Positions 9,297 through 16,865 of a DNA stretch of 64,000 bases are shown here, piece after piece. Every line of letters starts with the position of its first letter. Positions within the stretch are counted from its first letter, which is position 1. Both the position numbers and the translations under genes were made by a program. The notes under the pieces are model-generated. The model searched no databases. It was not told where the DNA came from and saw only the letters and a program-made list of their open reading frames with translations. The DNA comes from Pedobacter hartonius (GTDB taxonomy: Bacteria > Bacteroidota > Bacteroidia > Sphingobacteriales > Sphingobacteriaceae), in NCBI RefSeq assembly GCF_900107535.1, contig NZ_FNRA01000005.1, positions 248,001 through 312,000 of the forward strand, read 5' to 3'.

Positions 9297-10772
9297 TTAA
9301 TCTTGTTTGTTTAAAAGTCTGAGCCAGTCCTGGTATACAGGCTCGTACGTGTCTGTTACGGTAGGTTCAACCAGCTGAAGCGGCCTGATGTTACTAAAGG
9401 CTTCGGCAGCTGAAGAAAAGGTTTTAGCACCGATCCCTGATCCCAGGGCAGCCCCCACGCTCCCATCATTTTCATAAAGTTCCACAGGAACGCCGGTACT
9501 GTTCACAAAAGCTTCCAGGAAAAGCTCACTTAAAAACAGGTTGGCTTTTCCGGCGCGGATCACACTCGGGCTCATGCCATTTGCACGCATAATGTCGACC
9601 CCGTAGCGAAAGGCAAAAGCTATACCTTCCTGTACACCGCGAAAGAGATGTGCCTGCGAATGCAGGTTCAGGTCTATATCCTGGAAATGTACGCCCACGA
9701 GCCTGTTGTTCAGCATACGTTCGGCCCCGTTACCAAAAGGAAGCACCCGTAAACCCTCAGCACCAACCTTTATTTTTTTCGCTTCAGCATTCATAGTGGT
9801 ATAACTCATAGACGAACCGAATAAGTTTTTTGTCCAGCGGTTCAGACTTCCCGTTCCGTTGATACAGAGGAGCACGCCGAGGCGTTTTTCTTCTTCGGTA
9901 TAGTTCACGTGGGCGAAAGTATTTACGCGGGACTGGTCGTCATGGGTCAGCTGATCGCTTACACCATAGATCACCCCTGAGGTGCCCGCCGTAGCGGCAA
10001 CTTCTCCGGGTTCCAGTACATTTAATGACAGTGCGTTATTGGGCTGGTCGCCTGCTTTATAGGTTACCGGTGTCCCTTCTTTAAGGCCTGTTAATTGTGC
10101 AATAGCTGCAGATACGCGTCCATGTTCTGCAAATACAGGCCTGATCTCCGGGATCAGCGAATCACTAAACCCATAATATTTCATCAGTTCGGCAGAAAGG
10201 CTGTTGGTCTGGAAATCCCAGAAGATGCCTTCTGACAGAGCCGATATACTGGTGGTGATCTGCGAGGTTAACTTCATCGCGATAAAGTCGCCCGGGAGCA
10301 TGATCTTATCAATCTTTGCATACAGTTCCGGTTCATTTTGTTTTACCCAGGCCAGTTTTGAGGCTGTGAAGTTACCCGGTGAATTAAGCAGATGGGACAA
10401 TGAAAAGTCATGTCCCAATGCATCGAAAGCATCATTTCCAAGGTCTACCGCGCGGCTGTCGCACCAGATGATACTGTCCCTGAGCAGCTTCTGCTCTTTG
10501 TCTGCCAGCACCAGACCGTGCATCTGGTAAGCGATGCCAATCGATGTAATGTCATGCGGATTGAATTTTCCCGGGGCTTTACAAATGGCAAAAGCCTGTT
10601 GTACATGATCCCACCACATTTCCGGCGACTGTTCTGCCCAACCGGGCTGGATGGCAGTGATGAGGCTTTCTTCCTCAGGATATTGTGCTGAAGTAACTAC
10701 CTGTTGTGTTGCTGCGTCTACAACAGCTACTTTTATAGAAGACGTTCCAATATCTATTCCCAGTAATAACAT
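9297..10772 (-). CDS. xylB: Xylulokinase
   Basis: The 491-residue FGGY-family kinase phosphorylates D-xylulose to xylulose 5-phosphate, feeding the pentose phosphate pathway. The N-terminal ATPase fold begins [14 protein letters not shown], and the FGGY C-terminal half carries TAGTSGV and [14 protein letters not shown] segments. ATG at 10770-10772 starts exactly at the phosphate-1 strand; an upstream ATG at 10850 would add 26 low-complexity, Asn-rich residues and overlap the promoter region. It is first in the xylB-xylA-symporter unit and divergent from a LacI-type regulator. Confidence 0.94.
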   Translation of the reverse strand: MLLLGIDIGTSSIKVAVVDAATQQVVTSAQYPEEESLITAIQPGWAEQSPEMWWDHVQQAFAICKAPGKFNPHDITSIGIAYQMHGLVLADKEQKLLRDSIIWCDSRAVDLGNDAFDALGHDFSLSHLLNSPGNFTASKLAWVKQNEPELYAKIDKIMLPGDFIAMKLTSQITTSISALSEGIFWDFQTNSLSAELMKYYGFSDSLIPEIRPVFAEHGRVSAAIAQLTGLKEGTPVTYKAGDQPNNALSLNVLEPGEVAATAGTSGVIYGVSDQLTHDDQSRVNTFAHVNYTEEEKRLGVLLCINGTGSLNRWTKNLFGSSMSYTTMNAEAKKIKVGAEGLRVLPFGNGAERMLNNRLVGVHFQDIDLNLHSQAHLFRGVQEGIAFAFRYGVDIMRANGMSPSVIRAGKANLFLSELFLEAFVNSTGVPVELYENDGSVGAALGSGIGAKTFSSAAEAFSNIRPLQLVEPTVTDTYEPVYQDWLRLLNKQD

Positions 10773-10820
10773 ATATTTTTTGTTATTGCAATTGTTAAGT
10801 TTATACCCGGTTACGGAAAA

Positions 10821-10858
10821 CGAATTTAGGTTAATATTTTTATTGTGCAATCGATTGC
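10821..10858 (-). promoter_or_regulatory. xyl operator and xylB promoter
   Basis: GCAATCGATTGC (10847-10858) is a perfect 12-bp palindrome with the central CG typical of LacI-family operators. On the minus strand its TTG is followed after 19 bases by TAAATTCG (10821-10828), one mismatch from the Bacteroidota -7 box. The operator therefore overlaps the predicted -33 element of xylB. On the plus strand the same palindrome lies about 30 bp before the regulator's start codon, so it can also give autoregulation. Confidence 0.65.
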
Positions 10859-10888
10859 CCGATTATTTTTTACATTTTTGTGTTTATA

Positions 10889-11917
10889 ATGAAAAGCCAG
10901 AAAAGAACAACTATATATGACATCGCGCAGAAGCTGAGTATAGCGGCTTCTTCCGTTTCGCGGGCATTGAGCAACAGCACTAAAGTAAACGCCGCGACTA
11001 AGGCCTTAGTACTTAAAACTGCTGCGGAAATGAATTATCAGCAAAATGCGATGGCATCCAACCTGAGGAAGGGCAATAACCCTACAATTGGTGTAGTTGT
11101 TCCCATGATCAACCAGAATTTCTTTTCAAATATTATTGCCGGACTGGAAGAGGTAACCTATAAAAAAGGCTATAACCTGATCATTTGCCAGTCGAACGAA
11201 CTCCATGCCCGTGAAGTGGATTGTGTGAACGCGCTCATCAACCAGCATGTCAGCTGTATCATCATTTCCATTGCTGCCGAGATGGGGCCTCACCAGCATC
11301 TTCAGCAGGTCCTGGACCACCGTATCCGTCTGATCCAGTTCGACCGTGTGGTGGATGAACTGGATACTTTTAAAGTGATTAACGACAATGAGCAGGCTTC
11401 TTATGAAGCAGTTCTGCACCTCGTAGCACAGGGTTACAAAAGAATTGCGTTACTGGAAGGGCCGCAGGACATTGACATTTTCCGCCAGCGAAAAGAAGGA
11501 TACCTCAATGCACTGCGGAAATCAGGATTCCCCATTTTGGAGGAACTAATGTGTGAAAATGCCTGGACCAAAGAACTGGGTGCAGAGGCTACCGCCCAGT
11601 TACTGAACTCACCCGAACCGCCGGATGCGATCTTTGCATCCACGTCCGACTTCTCCGCGCTGGGCGTACTGGAGGTAGCGACAGACAAAGGGATTGCCGT
11701 ACCGGAGGCACTGGGAATCTGCGGGTATTCAAATGAACCTTTTACAGAAATCACAAGTCCCTCCATCACTACCATCGATCAGTACAGTATCAGCATGGGT
11801 AAAACGATTGCCAATCTTTATTTCCAGGATATGGAAGAATTTGACTTCAATGTGGAAACTAAGGTAGTGAGCATTAAACCCAAACTCATCGTTCGCAAAT
11901 CAACCAGCAGGATATAA
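10889..11917 (+). CDS. LacI-family transcriptional regulator, probable xylose regulator
   Basis: The 342-residue protein has an N-terminal LacI helix-turn-helix (TTIYDIAQKLSIAASSVSRAL, roughly residues 7-26) and a periplasmic-binding-protein-like effector domain beginning near TIGVVVPM. It is divergent from xylB with a LacI-type palindrome between them, so control of the xyl genes, with xylose or a derivative as inducer, is the simple reading. ATG 10889 is preferred over GTG 10880 because it starts just before the HTH. A T-rich TACATTTTTG stretch at 10871-10880 resembles a -7 box. Confidence 0.9.
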   Translation: MKSQKRTTIYDIAQKLSIAASSVSRALSNSTKVNAATKALVLKTAAEMNYQQNAMASNLRKGNNPTIGVVVPMINQNFFSNIIAGLEEVTYKKGYNLIICQSNELHAREVDCVNALINQHVSCIIISIAAEMGPHQHLQQVLDHRIRLIQFDRVVDELDTFKVINDNEQASYEAVLHLVAQGYKRIALLEGPQDIDIFRQRKEGYLNALRKSGFPILEELMCENAWTKELGAEATAQLLNSPEPPDAIFASTSDFSALGVLEVATDKGIAVPEALGICGYSNEPFTEITSPSITTIDQYSISMGKTIANLYFQDMEEFDFNVETKVVSIKPKLIVRKSTSRI

Positions 11918-11977
11918 TAACACCTATTTTGCCTATACCGCACCGAAACGGCTATTGCAAAAGCTAAATTTGATAGG

Positions 11978-12136
11978 ATGGACGCAACTGAAAAGGACTA
12001 CCATGGGCATCAGATGCTGGATGACCTCCATAAAAAGACATACCCCGGTTACTCTGCCACTGGCCGGCTGAAGCGGCTGGCAGAACTCAGGGGGCTGGAA
12101 TTGGGAATAAGCAGGTCCTTTAAAAAAGCGGTCTGA
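11978..12136 (+). CDS. Orphan small ORF, 52 codons, unknown
   Basis: The frame runs from ATG 11978 to TGA 12134-12136 and encodes a charged, helical-looking peptide ([12 protein letters not shown]... ending SRSFKKAV). The same frame is open upstream back to the second stop after the LacI gene but has no other ATG, so this may be the tail of a lost larger gene rather than a real small protein. I do not recognise it. It lies between the LacI regulator and a clearly broken GH43 gene, which favours the remnant explanation. Confidence 0.3.
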   Translation: MDATEKDYHGHQMLDDLHKKTYPGYSATGRLKRLAELRGLELGISRSFKKAV

Positions 12137-12164
12137 AAAACATAATTAATCGAAATCAAATAGG

Positions 12165-12657
12165 ATGCGTAAACTGATGAACAAAGAACTGCTGCTGCTG
12201 AGCCTGCCTTACTGGTGCTGACCGCATGTAATGAACAAAAGAAAGCTTAGGGGAAAACCGATAGCAGTGCCTTTACTGGAGCTATCTCCAAACCTCTCCT
12301 TACCAAGATGTATACCGCCGATCCCTCTGTACATGTCTTTGAGAGAAAGCTTTATATTTATCCTTCACATAATATTGATGCCGGAATACCGGAGAATGAT
12401 AACGGTGACTATTTTGCAGTGGACGATTATCATATTTTCTCAGTTGATAGTGTTGGTGCAGCGGTTACAGATCATGGATAGGCGGTACAACCCATCATTC
12501 CATTGTAGAATTTAAAGATAAATGGCTGATCTTTTACCATGATACCGAATTGTCATGCGCCAAAACCCATTTAAGAAACCTCAAGGTGACCACTCTTAAA
12601 CATGAGGCGGACGGTACTCTAAAAACGATTAATCCTTATAAAATTAGTATTTTTTAA
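12165..12657 (+). pseudogene. Broken GH43 glycosidase (arabinosidase/xylosidase-like) lipoprotein gene
   Basis: Three fragments in different frames read as one GH43 enzyme. The start at 12165 enters a signal peptide, then shifts frame to give LLVLTACNEQKK, a lipobox with Cys. An in-frame TAG follows at 12248-12250. The second fragment reads MYTADPSVHVFERKLYIYPS and ENDNGDYFAVDDYHIFS up to TAG at 12479-12481. The sequence then jumps to GGTTHHSIVEFKDKW and LIFYHD, which in intact family members lie some 200 residues further on, so the catalytic middle has been deleted. At least one frameshift, two stops and one large deletion mean that no active enzyme can be made. Its place beside the xyl regulon fits a former xylan/arabinan-side-chain enzyme. 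Confidence 0.88.
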
Positions 12658-12676
12658 ATACCATTCGGTACATTTG
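12658..12676 (+). promoter_or_regulatory. tetR promoter and operator-like palindrome
   Basis: ATACCATTCGGTAC (12658-12671) is a near-palindrome overlapping a perfect -7 box TACATTTG (12669-12676), which ends only 3 bases before the tetR ATG. The same motif, ATACCATTTGGTAT when read on the minus strand, lies in the fabF promoter at 15091-15104. Confidence 0.6.
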
Positions 12677-12679
12677 GTC

Positions 12680-13282
12680 ATGGATAACGTTTTATCAAAG
12701 GCAGACCGTACCCGGCAATTTATTATTGAATCTACAGCATGGATATTCAATACAAAGGGCTATGCCGGTACCTCAGTGGCTGATCTTACTGATGCCACAA
12801 AGCTGACCAAGGGCAGCATATACGGTAACTTCGAAAATAAGGAAGAAGTGGCGCTTGCTGCCTTTGAATATAATTTAATCCTTGTAAAACAGGCAGTTGA
12901 CCAACAGGTTAAAAAATCTGTGACCTACCAGGAGAAACTGATGGTCTACGCTGTTATCTACAATAAATTTATGGGAGAGTCCTTTCCAAAAGGAGGATGC
13001 CCGATCCTGAATACTGCCATCGAAGCGGATGATACCCATCTGCTCTTAAAAGCAAAAGCAGCAGCGGCAATTTACCGTTGGAGGGATGACATTGTCAGTC
13101 TTGTGAAAGAAGGCGTAAAGGCGGGGGAGTTTAAAGCAGGAATGGAAAGCAGCCAGCTGGCGTATTCTATCATTGCGCTCATTGAAGGAGGGATCATGAT
13201 CGCCAAGGTTACGGACAGCCCTGCAAACCTGGAGACGATATTAAAAACTGTTGAGATGCTGATCGTGCAGTTGAAAGCGTAA
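12680..13282 (+). CDS. TetR/AcrR-family transcriptional regulator
   Basis: The 200-residue protein has an N-terminal TetR helix-turn-helix (about residues 10-55, with FNTKGYAGTSVADLTDATKLTKGSIYGNF split across the recognition helix) and an all-helical C-terminal ligand domain with a GGCPILNTAIEADDT segment, as in LmrA/YxaF-like members. ATG 12680 is preferred over TTG 12674, which lies inside the -7 box. An operator-like palindrome overlaps its own promoter, and a copy sits in the fabF promoter, so it may control itself and fabF. The ligand is unknown. Confidence 0.9.
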   Translation: MDNVLSKADRTRQFIIESTAWIFNTKGYAGTSVADLTDATKLTKGSIYGNFENKEEVALAAFEYNLILVKQAVDQQVKKSVTYQEKLMVYAVIYNKFMGESFPKGGCPILNTAIEADDTHLLLKAKAAAAIYRWRDDIVSLVKEGVKAGEFKAGMESSQLAYSIIALIEGGIMIAKVTDSPANLETILKTVEMLIVQLKA

Positions 13283-13598
13283 AGGCCGGATCTTGACCAA
13301 TTACATTCTAATGTTATCTAATTCTAATGTTATCTAAGGATATTCTAATTTGAAAATTATGTATACTATATTCCGGCTGCATTAATTTGCTGCGCAAAAG
13401 AACGCTGAGGCCGTCATATAGTATACCATAATTTTTTTAAGATTTTCAATAGGATCATCTAAACAAGCGTATCAGGCCACCGTACCAGACATCCGGCAAT
13501 AGCAAGAAATCGTATCGTATGGTCATCATGCCCGGCCGCTATACATGGTCACCATGCCTGGCCGCTATGCATGCCACCATGCTACAGGATAACCTTTA
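13283..13598. repeat. Repeat-rich spacer between tetR and fabF
   Basis: No gene is seen. A 16-bp unit ATTCTAATGTTATCTA is duplicated in tandem at 13305-13320 and 13321-13336, with a partial third copy. An inverted repeat with 17/18-base arms (13355-13371 and 13416-13433, one extra base) encloses 44 bases. A 26-bp unit is repeated at 13519-13544 and 13545-13570 with a partial third at 13571-13583. GC-rich CCATGCCTGGCCGCC-like words recur again near 13711-13755, beyond the terminator. Confidence 0.65.
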
Positions 13599-13676
13599 AA
13601 AAAAATGCACCCCTCTTTCGATGCCTTCTGCTGCGCTTCAGCAGCATACAGCATCGAAAGAGGGGTGCATTTTTTT
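13599..13676. terminator. Very strong bidirectional terminator between tetR and fabF
   Basis: Perfect 26-base arms (13599-13624 and 13651-13676) run from A7 through TGCACCCCTCTTTCGATGC to the matching T7. The 26-base loop itself contains a CTGCTG/CAGCAG hairpin (13628-13644). It serves the convergent tetR and fabF transcripts in either direction. Confidence 0.9.
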
Positions 13677-13771
13677 CAGCGAAGCCAGATGATCCGGCGC
13701 CTTGCCAAACCGCCATGCCTGGCCGCCTTGCCTAACCACCTCGGCCTGGCCACCTTGCCAGATAAACCCGC

Positions 13772-15016
13772 TTAGATCGCCTTAAAAACCACGATCCCGT
13801 TATGTCCGCCAAAGCCAAAAGTATTACTCATGGCAACCTTTATCTTTGCAGAAACGGCTTCTTTGATAATAATATTCAGGTTACCCGGTATTGCAGGGTC
13901 AAGTTCAGTTGTATTAATTGTTGGTGCAATTACGCTGTCCCTCATAGAGAGCAAACAGATAATCGCTTCTATAGCACCTGCAGCACCCAAAAGGTGGCCG
14001 GTCATAGATTTTGTTGCACTGATCAGCAGGTCATTTTTACCCGTTCCCAGCAGGCTGATTACCGCATTGGTTTCAGAAAGGTCACCAACAGGAGTAGAAG
14101 TAGCGTGGGTATTCAGATAGTTTACGTCATGGATGGTTACGCCAGCTTCTTCAAGTGCAAGTTTCATTGCATGTGAAGCACCTTTTCCTTCAGGGTGTGT
14201 TGCTGTCATATGGTAAGCATCAGCTGTCATTGCTGCACCGCCAACTTCACCATAAATATGTGCACCACGTTTTACGGCATGTTCATATTCTTCCAGAACC
14301 AGTGCACCGGCACCTTCGCCCATGACAAAACCATCGCGGTTCACATCAAAAGGTTTCGATGCGGTTTCCGGAGTATTGTTTTGCGATGACATCGCTTTCA
14401 TGGCACAGAATCCACCTACTGAAGAGGCTGATATAGGTGCTTCCGAACCACCCGTAATGATCACCTTGGCTTTTCCCAGACGGATATAATTAAAGGCGTC
14501 CATAATTGCCGTATTCGAAGTAGCACAGGCAGACACGGTTGTATAGTTGATTCCCATGTAGCCATTGCGGATAGAAATCATTCCCGAGGCCATATTGGCG
14601 ATCAGTTTCGGAACAAAGAAAGGGCTGAAACGGGGAGTACCGTTACCCAGCGCATATTCAGAGGACTGCTCCTCAAACGTATCCATTCCACCCTGGCCTG
14701 ATCCCCAGATGACGCCAACATCAAAGGGATCCATTTTGTCAAACTCAAAACCTGAATCTTTTATGGCCTCATCCGAAGCAACAAGGGCATATTGAGTGAA
14801 GCGGTCCGTCCTTTTCACGTCAGACCTGTCCAGATATTTAGTAACATCAAAATCTTTGAGCTCACAGGCGAATTGTGTGCGGAAAAGTGATGCATCAAAC
14901 CGGGTGATCTTCGCAGCTCCGCTTTTACCAGCTACGGTATTTGCCCAGAATGTATTTACATCATTTCCTAAAGGGGTTAAAGCCCCGATCCCTGTGATAA
15001 CAACTCTTTTTAACAT
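13772..15016 (-). CDS. fabF: Beta-ketoacyl-ACP synthase II
   Basis: The 414-residue condensing enzyme elongates acyl-ACP with malonyl-ACP in fatty-acid synthesis. The Cys-His-His triad is complete: Cys164 in VSACATSN, His304 in NTHATSTPVGD and His341 in KSMTGHLLGAAG; the glycine-rich FGFGGHNG lies near the C-terminus. Unlike the usual acpP-fabF arrangement it stands alone, with no acyl carrier protein gene beside it, so it may be a second, regulated paralogue. Its promoter holds an operator-like palindrome shared with the nearby tetR. Confidence 0.95.
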   Translation of the reverse strand: MLKRVVITGIGALTPLGNDVNTFWANTVAGKSGAAKITRFDASLFRTQFACELKDFDVTKYLDRSDVKRTDRFTQYALVASDEAIKDSGFEFDKMDPFDVGVIWGSGQGGMDTFEEQSSEYALGNGTPRFSPFFVPKLIANMASGMISIRNGYMGINYTTVSACATSNTAIMDAFNYIRLGKAKVIITGGSEAPISASSVGGFCAMKAMSSQNNTPETASKPFDVNRDGFVMGEGAGALVLEEYEHAVKRGAHIYGEVGGAAMTADAYHMTATHPEGKGASHAMKLALEEAGVTIHDVNYLNTHATSTPVGDLSETNAVISLLGTGKNDLLISATKSMTGHLLGAAGAIEAIICLLSMRDSVIAPTINTTELDPAIPGNLNIIIKEAVSAKIKVAMSNTFGFGGHNGIVVFKAI

Positions 15017-15070
15017 ATGCTTTTATATAATTAATTGATCAATCCTGTTCCCAGCCTGATATTTCAGCTG

Positions 15071-15104
15071 CAAAAGTAAGATTATATTTAATACCAAATG
15101 GTAT
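15071..15104 (-). promoter_or_regulatory. fabF promoter with TetR operator-like palindrome
   Basis: On the minus strand, a perfect -7 box TACTTTTG (plus-strand 15071-15078) is preceded 16 bases upstream by a TTTG that lies inside ATACCATTTGGTAT (15091-15104). The palindrome has 6-base perfect arms and would block the -33 region if bound. The same motif, with two changes, covers the tetR promoter at 12658-12671. Confidence 0.65.
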
Positions 15105-15258
15105 AATCCAGGTAATATTTAAACATGGCCCATCCGGTTCGGGTGCGAAAATACAAATATTCAGGGGCAATTAGATTAATTGTTTCCAGTGTTAGTGTAA
15201 CCTGAGTGATATTTTTTCATAGATTTCTTTAAGGTGAAGGTATTTAAGCTGATATGAT

Positions 15259-15266
15259 TATATTTG
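15259..15266 (+). promoter_or_regulatory. -7 promoter box of the cupin gene
   Basis: TATATTTG matches the Bacteroidota -7 consensus TAnnTTTG exactly and lies 21 bp before the ATG at 15288, which implies a short leader. Confidence 0.55.
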
Positions 15267-15287
15267 AAGATCAAAATATTAAATATA

Positions 15288-15785
15288 ATGTCAGATCAGA
15301 AAAAAGAAATATTCGACAGTGTTGCACAGCGACTAAAGATTGAAGGTTTTAATGTAGTTAACCGTGATGAGACCCGTCCATGGGGAGGTTTTTTTGTAAT
15401 TGATGAAGAGCAGGCGCAACAATTTGCAAATGTTTACTTTGACGGATTAAATGTGGAGGAGCTGAAGATTTCAGGAAAATTAAGTCCTAAGATCCTGATC
15501 GTAGCGCCGAACACACGTCTTTCGTGGCAATATCATCACCGCCGTGCGGAAATATGGCGTGTGGTAAGCGGTACAACAGGCGTGATCACCAGCGAAACTG
15601 ATGAACAGGGCGATGTACAGCAGTTAACTCCGGGTACTACCATCAAGTTAAAACAAGGTGAAAGACACCGTTTAGTAGGATTAGATGATTGGGGAATTGT
15701 TTCCGAAATCTGGCAGCACACTGATCCTTCCAACCCATCTGACGAGTCAGACATCGTTCGTGTATCGGACGATTTCGGAAGATAA
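15288..15785 (+). CDS. Cupin protein, mannose-6-phosphate isomerase type II-like
   Basis: This 165-residue single-domain cupin has the two cupin motifs: a PNTRLSWQYHHRRAEIWRVV segment with the paired histidines and glutamate, and a LKQGERHRLVG segment with a further histidine, together a plausible metal site. It resembles the phosphomannose isomerase domain of bifunctional GDP-mannose enzymes, but with only that small domain its substrate is uncertain. ATG 15288 is preferred; a TTG at 15264 lies within the -7 box. It is divergent from fabF and stands alone. Confidence 0.8.
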   Translation: MSDQKKEIFDSVAQRLKIEGFNVVNRDETRPWGGFFVIDEEQAQQFANVYFDGLNVEELKISGKLSPKILIVAPNTRLSWQYHHRRAEIWRVVSGTTGVITSETDEQGDVQQLTPGTTIKLKQGERHRLVGLDDWGIVSEIWQHTDPSNPSDESDIVRVSDDFGR

Positions 15786-15937
15786 TATATAATCCTGCAT
15801 GTGTGTGTCTTCAACGCGCACATGCTTTTTTTTTATTTCTGCTCTCCCGGCGGAAGCACAGGGTTTCATGTCCTGTTTCTTTAATCCTCAAATCAAACAT
15901 CTGAACGGGTGCTTTTTTTCGTTAGTACATTTAACCT

Positions 15938-16666
15938 ATGATTATTCTCCTCTTTTTTGTTTTACACTGGTTTCTTTCCCTTTTTTCACAAACCTTTTTT
16001 TTACACCGTTATGCCTCGCATAAGATGTTTAAAATGAATGGATTTTGGGAGAAGTTCTTTTATACCATCACCTTTTTGTCACAGGGATCTTCCTTCCTCA
16101 ACCCCAGGGCATATGCCATCCTTCACCGGATGCACCATGCGTTTTCTGATACAGAAAAAGATCCGCACTCTCCGCATTTTGTAAAAGATGTATGGGGAAT
16201 GATGATCCAGACTAAAAATATCTACCTCAACTATGCCAAATATAATGAGGAGCCTGAGGAACAGTTCCGTGATAAATATCCTTCATGGCCTATTATCGAC
16301 AGGATTGGAGATTCATGGGTAACCAGATTGGTATTCATCAGCTTTTACATCTGGTTCTATGTAACCTTTGCTACCGCATGGTGGATGTTCCTGCTGCTGC
16401 CTGTTCATTTTCTGATGGGCCCCTTACATGGTGCCATTGTAAACTGGTGTGGGCATAAATACGGCTATTCAAACCATGACAACAATGACCACAGCAAAAA
16501 TTCGCTGCCATTGGATTTCCTGATGATGGGAGAGCTGTTTCAGAACAACCACCATAAAAAGCCAAACAGTCCGAACTTTGCTTCCAAATGGTTCGAATTT
16601 GATCCTACCTATCCCCTGATGAAGGTGATGCACTGGCTGCATATTATAAGAATCAGAAAAGTATAA
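15938..16666 (+). CDS. Acyl-CoA (delta-9-type) fatty acid desaturase
   Basis: The 242-residue membrane di-iron desaturase has all three histidine boxes: HRYASHK (His23-His28), [17 protein letters not shown] (His63-His67) and QNNHHKKP (His205-206), plus the extra GHKYG histidine at 173. It introduces a double bond into a fatty acyl chain, adjusting membrane fluidity. Hydrophobic segments flank the first box and occupy roughly residues 130-165. A -7-like TACATTTA lies just upstream of the ATG. It is close to fabF, so two lipid-composition genes share the neighbourhood, although the TetR-type palindrome is not found here. Confidence 0.92.
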   Translation: MIILLFFVLHWFLSLFSQTFFLHRYASHKMFKMNGFWEKFFYTITFLSQGSSFLNPRAYAILHRMHHAFSDTEKDPHSPHFVKDVWGMMIQTKNIYLNYAKYNEEPEEQFRDKYPSWPIIDRIGDSWVTRLVFISFYIWFYVTFATAWWMFLLLPVHFLMGPLHGAIVNWCGHKYGYSNHDNNDHSKNSLPLDFLMMGELFQNNHHKKPNSPNFASKWFEFDPTYPLMKVMHWLHIIRIRKV

Positions 16667-16701
16667 ACGCCAACAGTTAAGAATACACACCAATAATAGA
16701 T

Positions 16702-16735
16702 GAGAGGGCTCCCGTTAGGGGGCTTTCTCTGTTTT
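16702..16735 (+). terminator. Terminator after the desaturase gene
   Basis: A stem formed by GAGAGGGCTCCC and GGGGGCTTTCTC, with a GTTA loop and some G:U pairs, is followed by GTTTT. It lies about 35 bp past the desaturase stop. Confidence 0.65.
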
Positions 16736-16865
16736 AGGACAGCGCATGCGGCATAATTTTCATTCCCGAAAAAAGAATCTTCTCTATCTTAGGAGACAAT
16801 TGTATTTTATGCAACTGTATAATAAAATAAGTTTAACCATATTTGCTGCCTATTAACGATAAATT

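Noticed and set aside
13519..13583. Tandem 26-bp repeats considered as a CRISPR array
   Set aside because: Units are directly adjacent with no unique spacers, only two and a half copies exist, and no cas genes are near.
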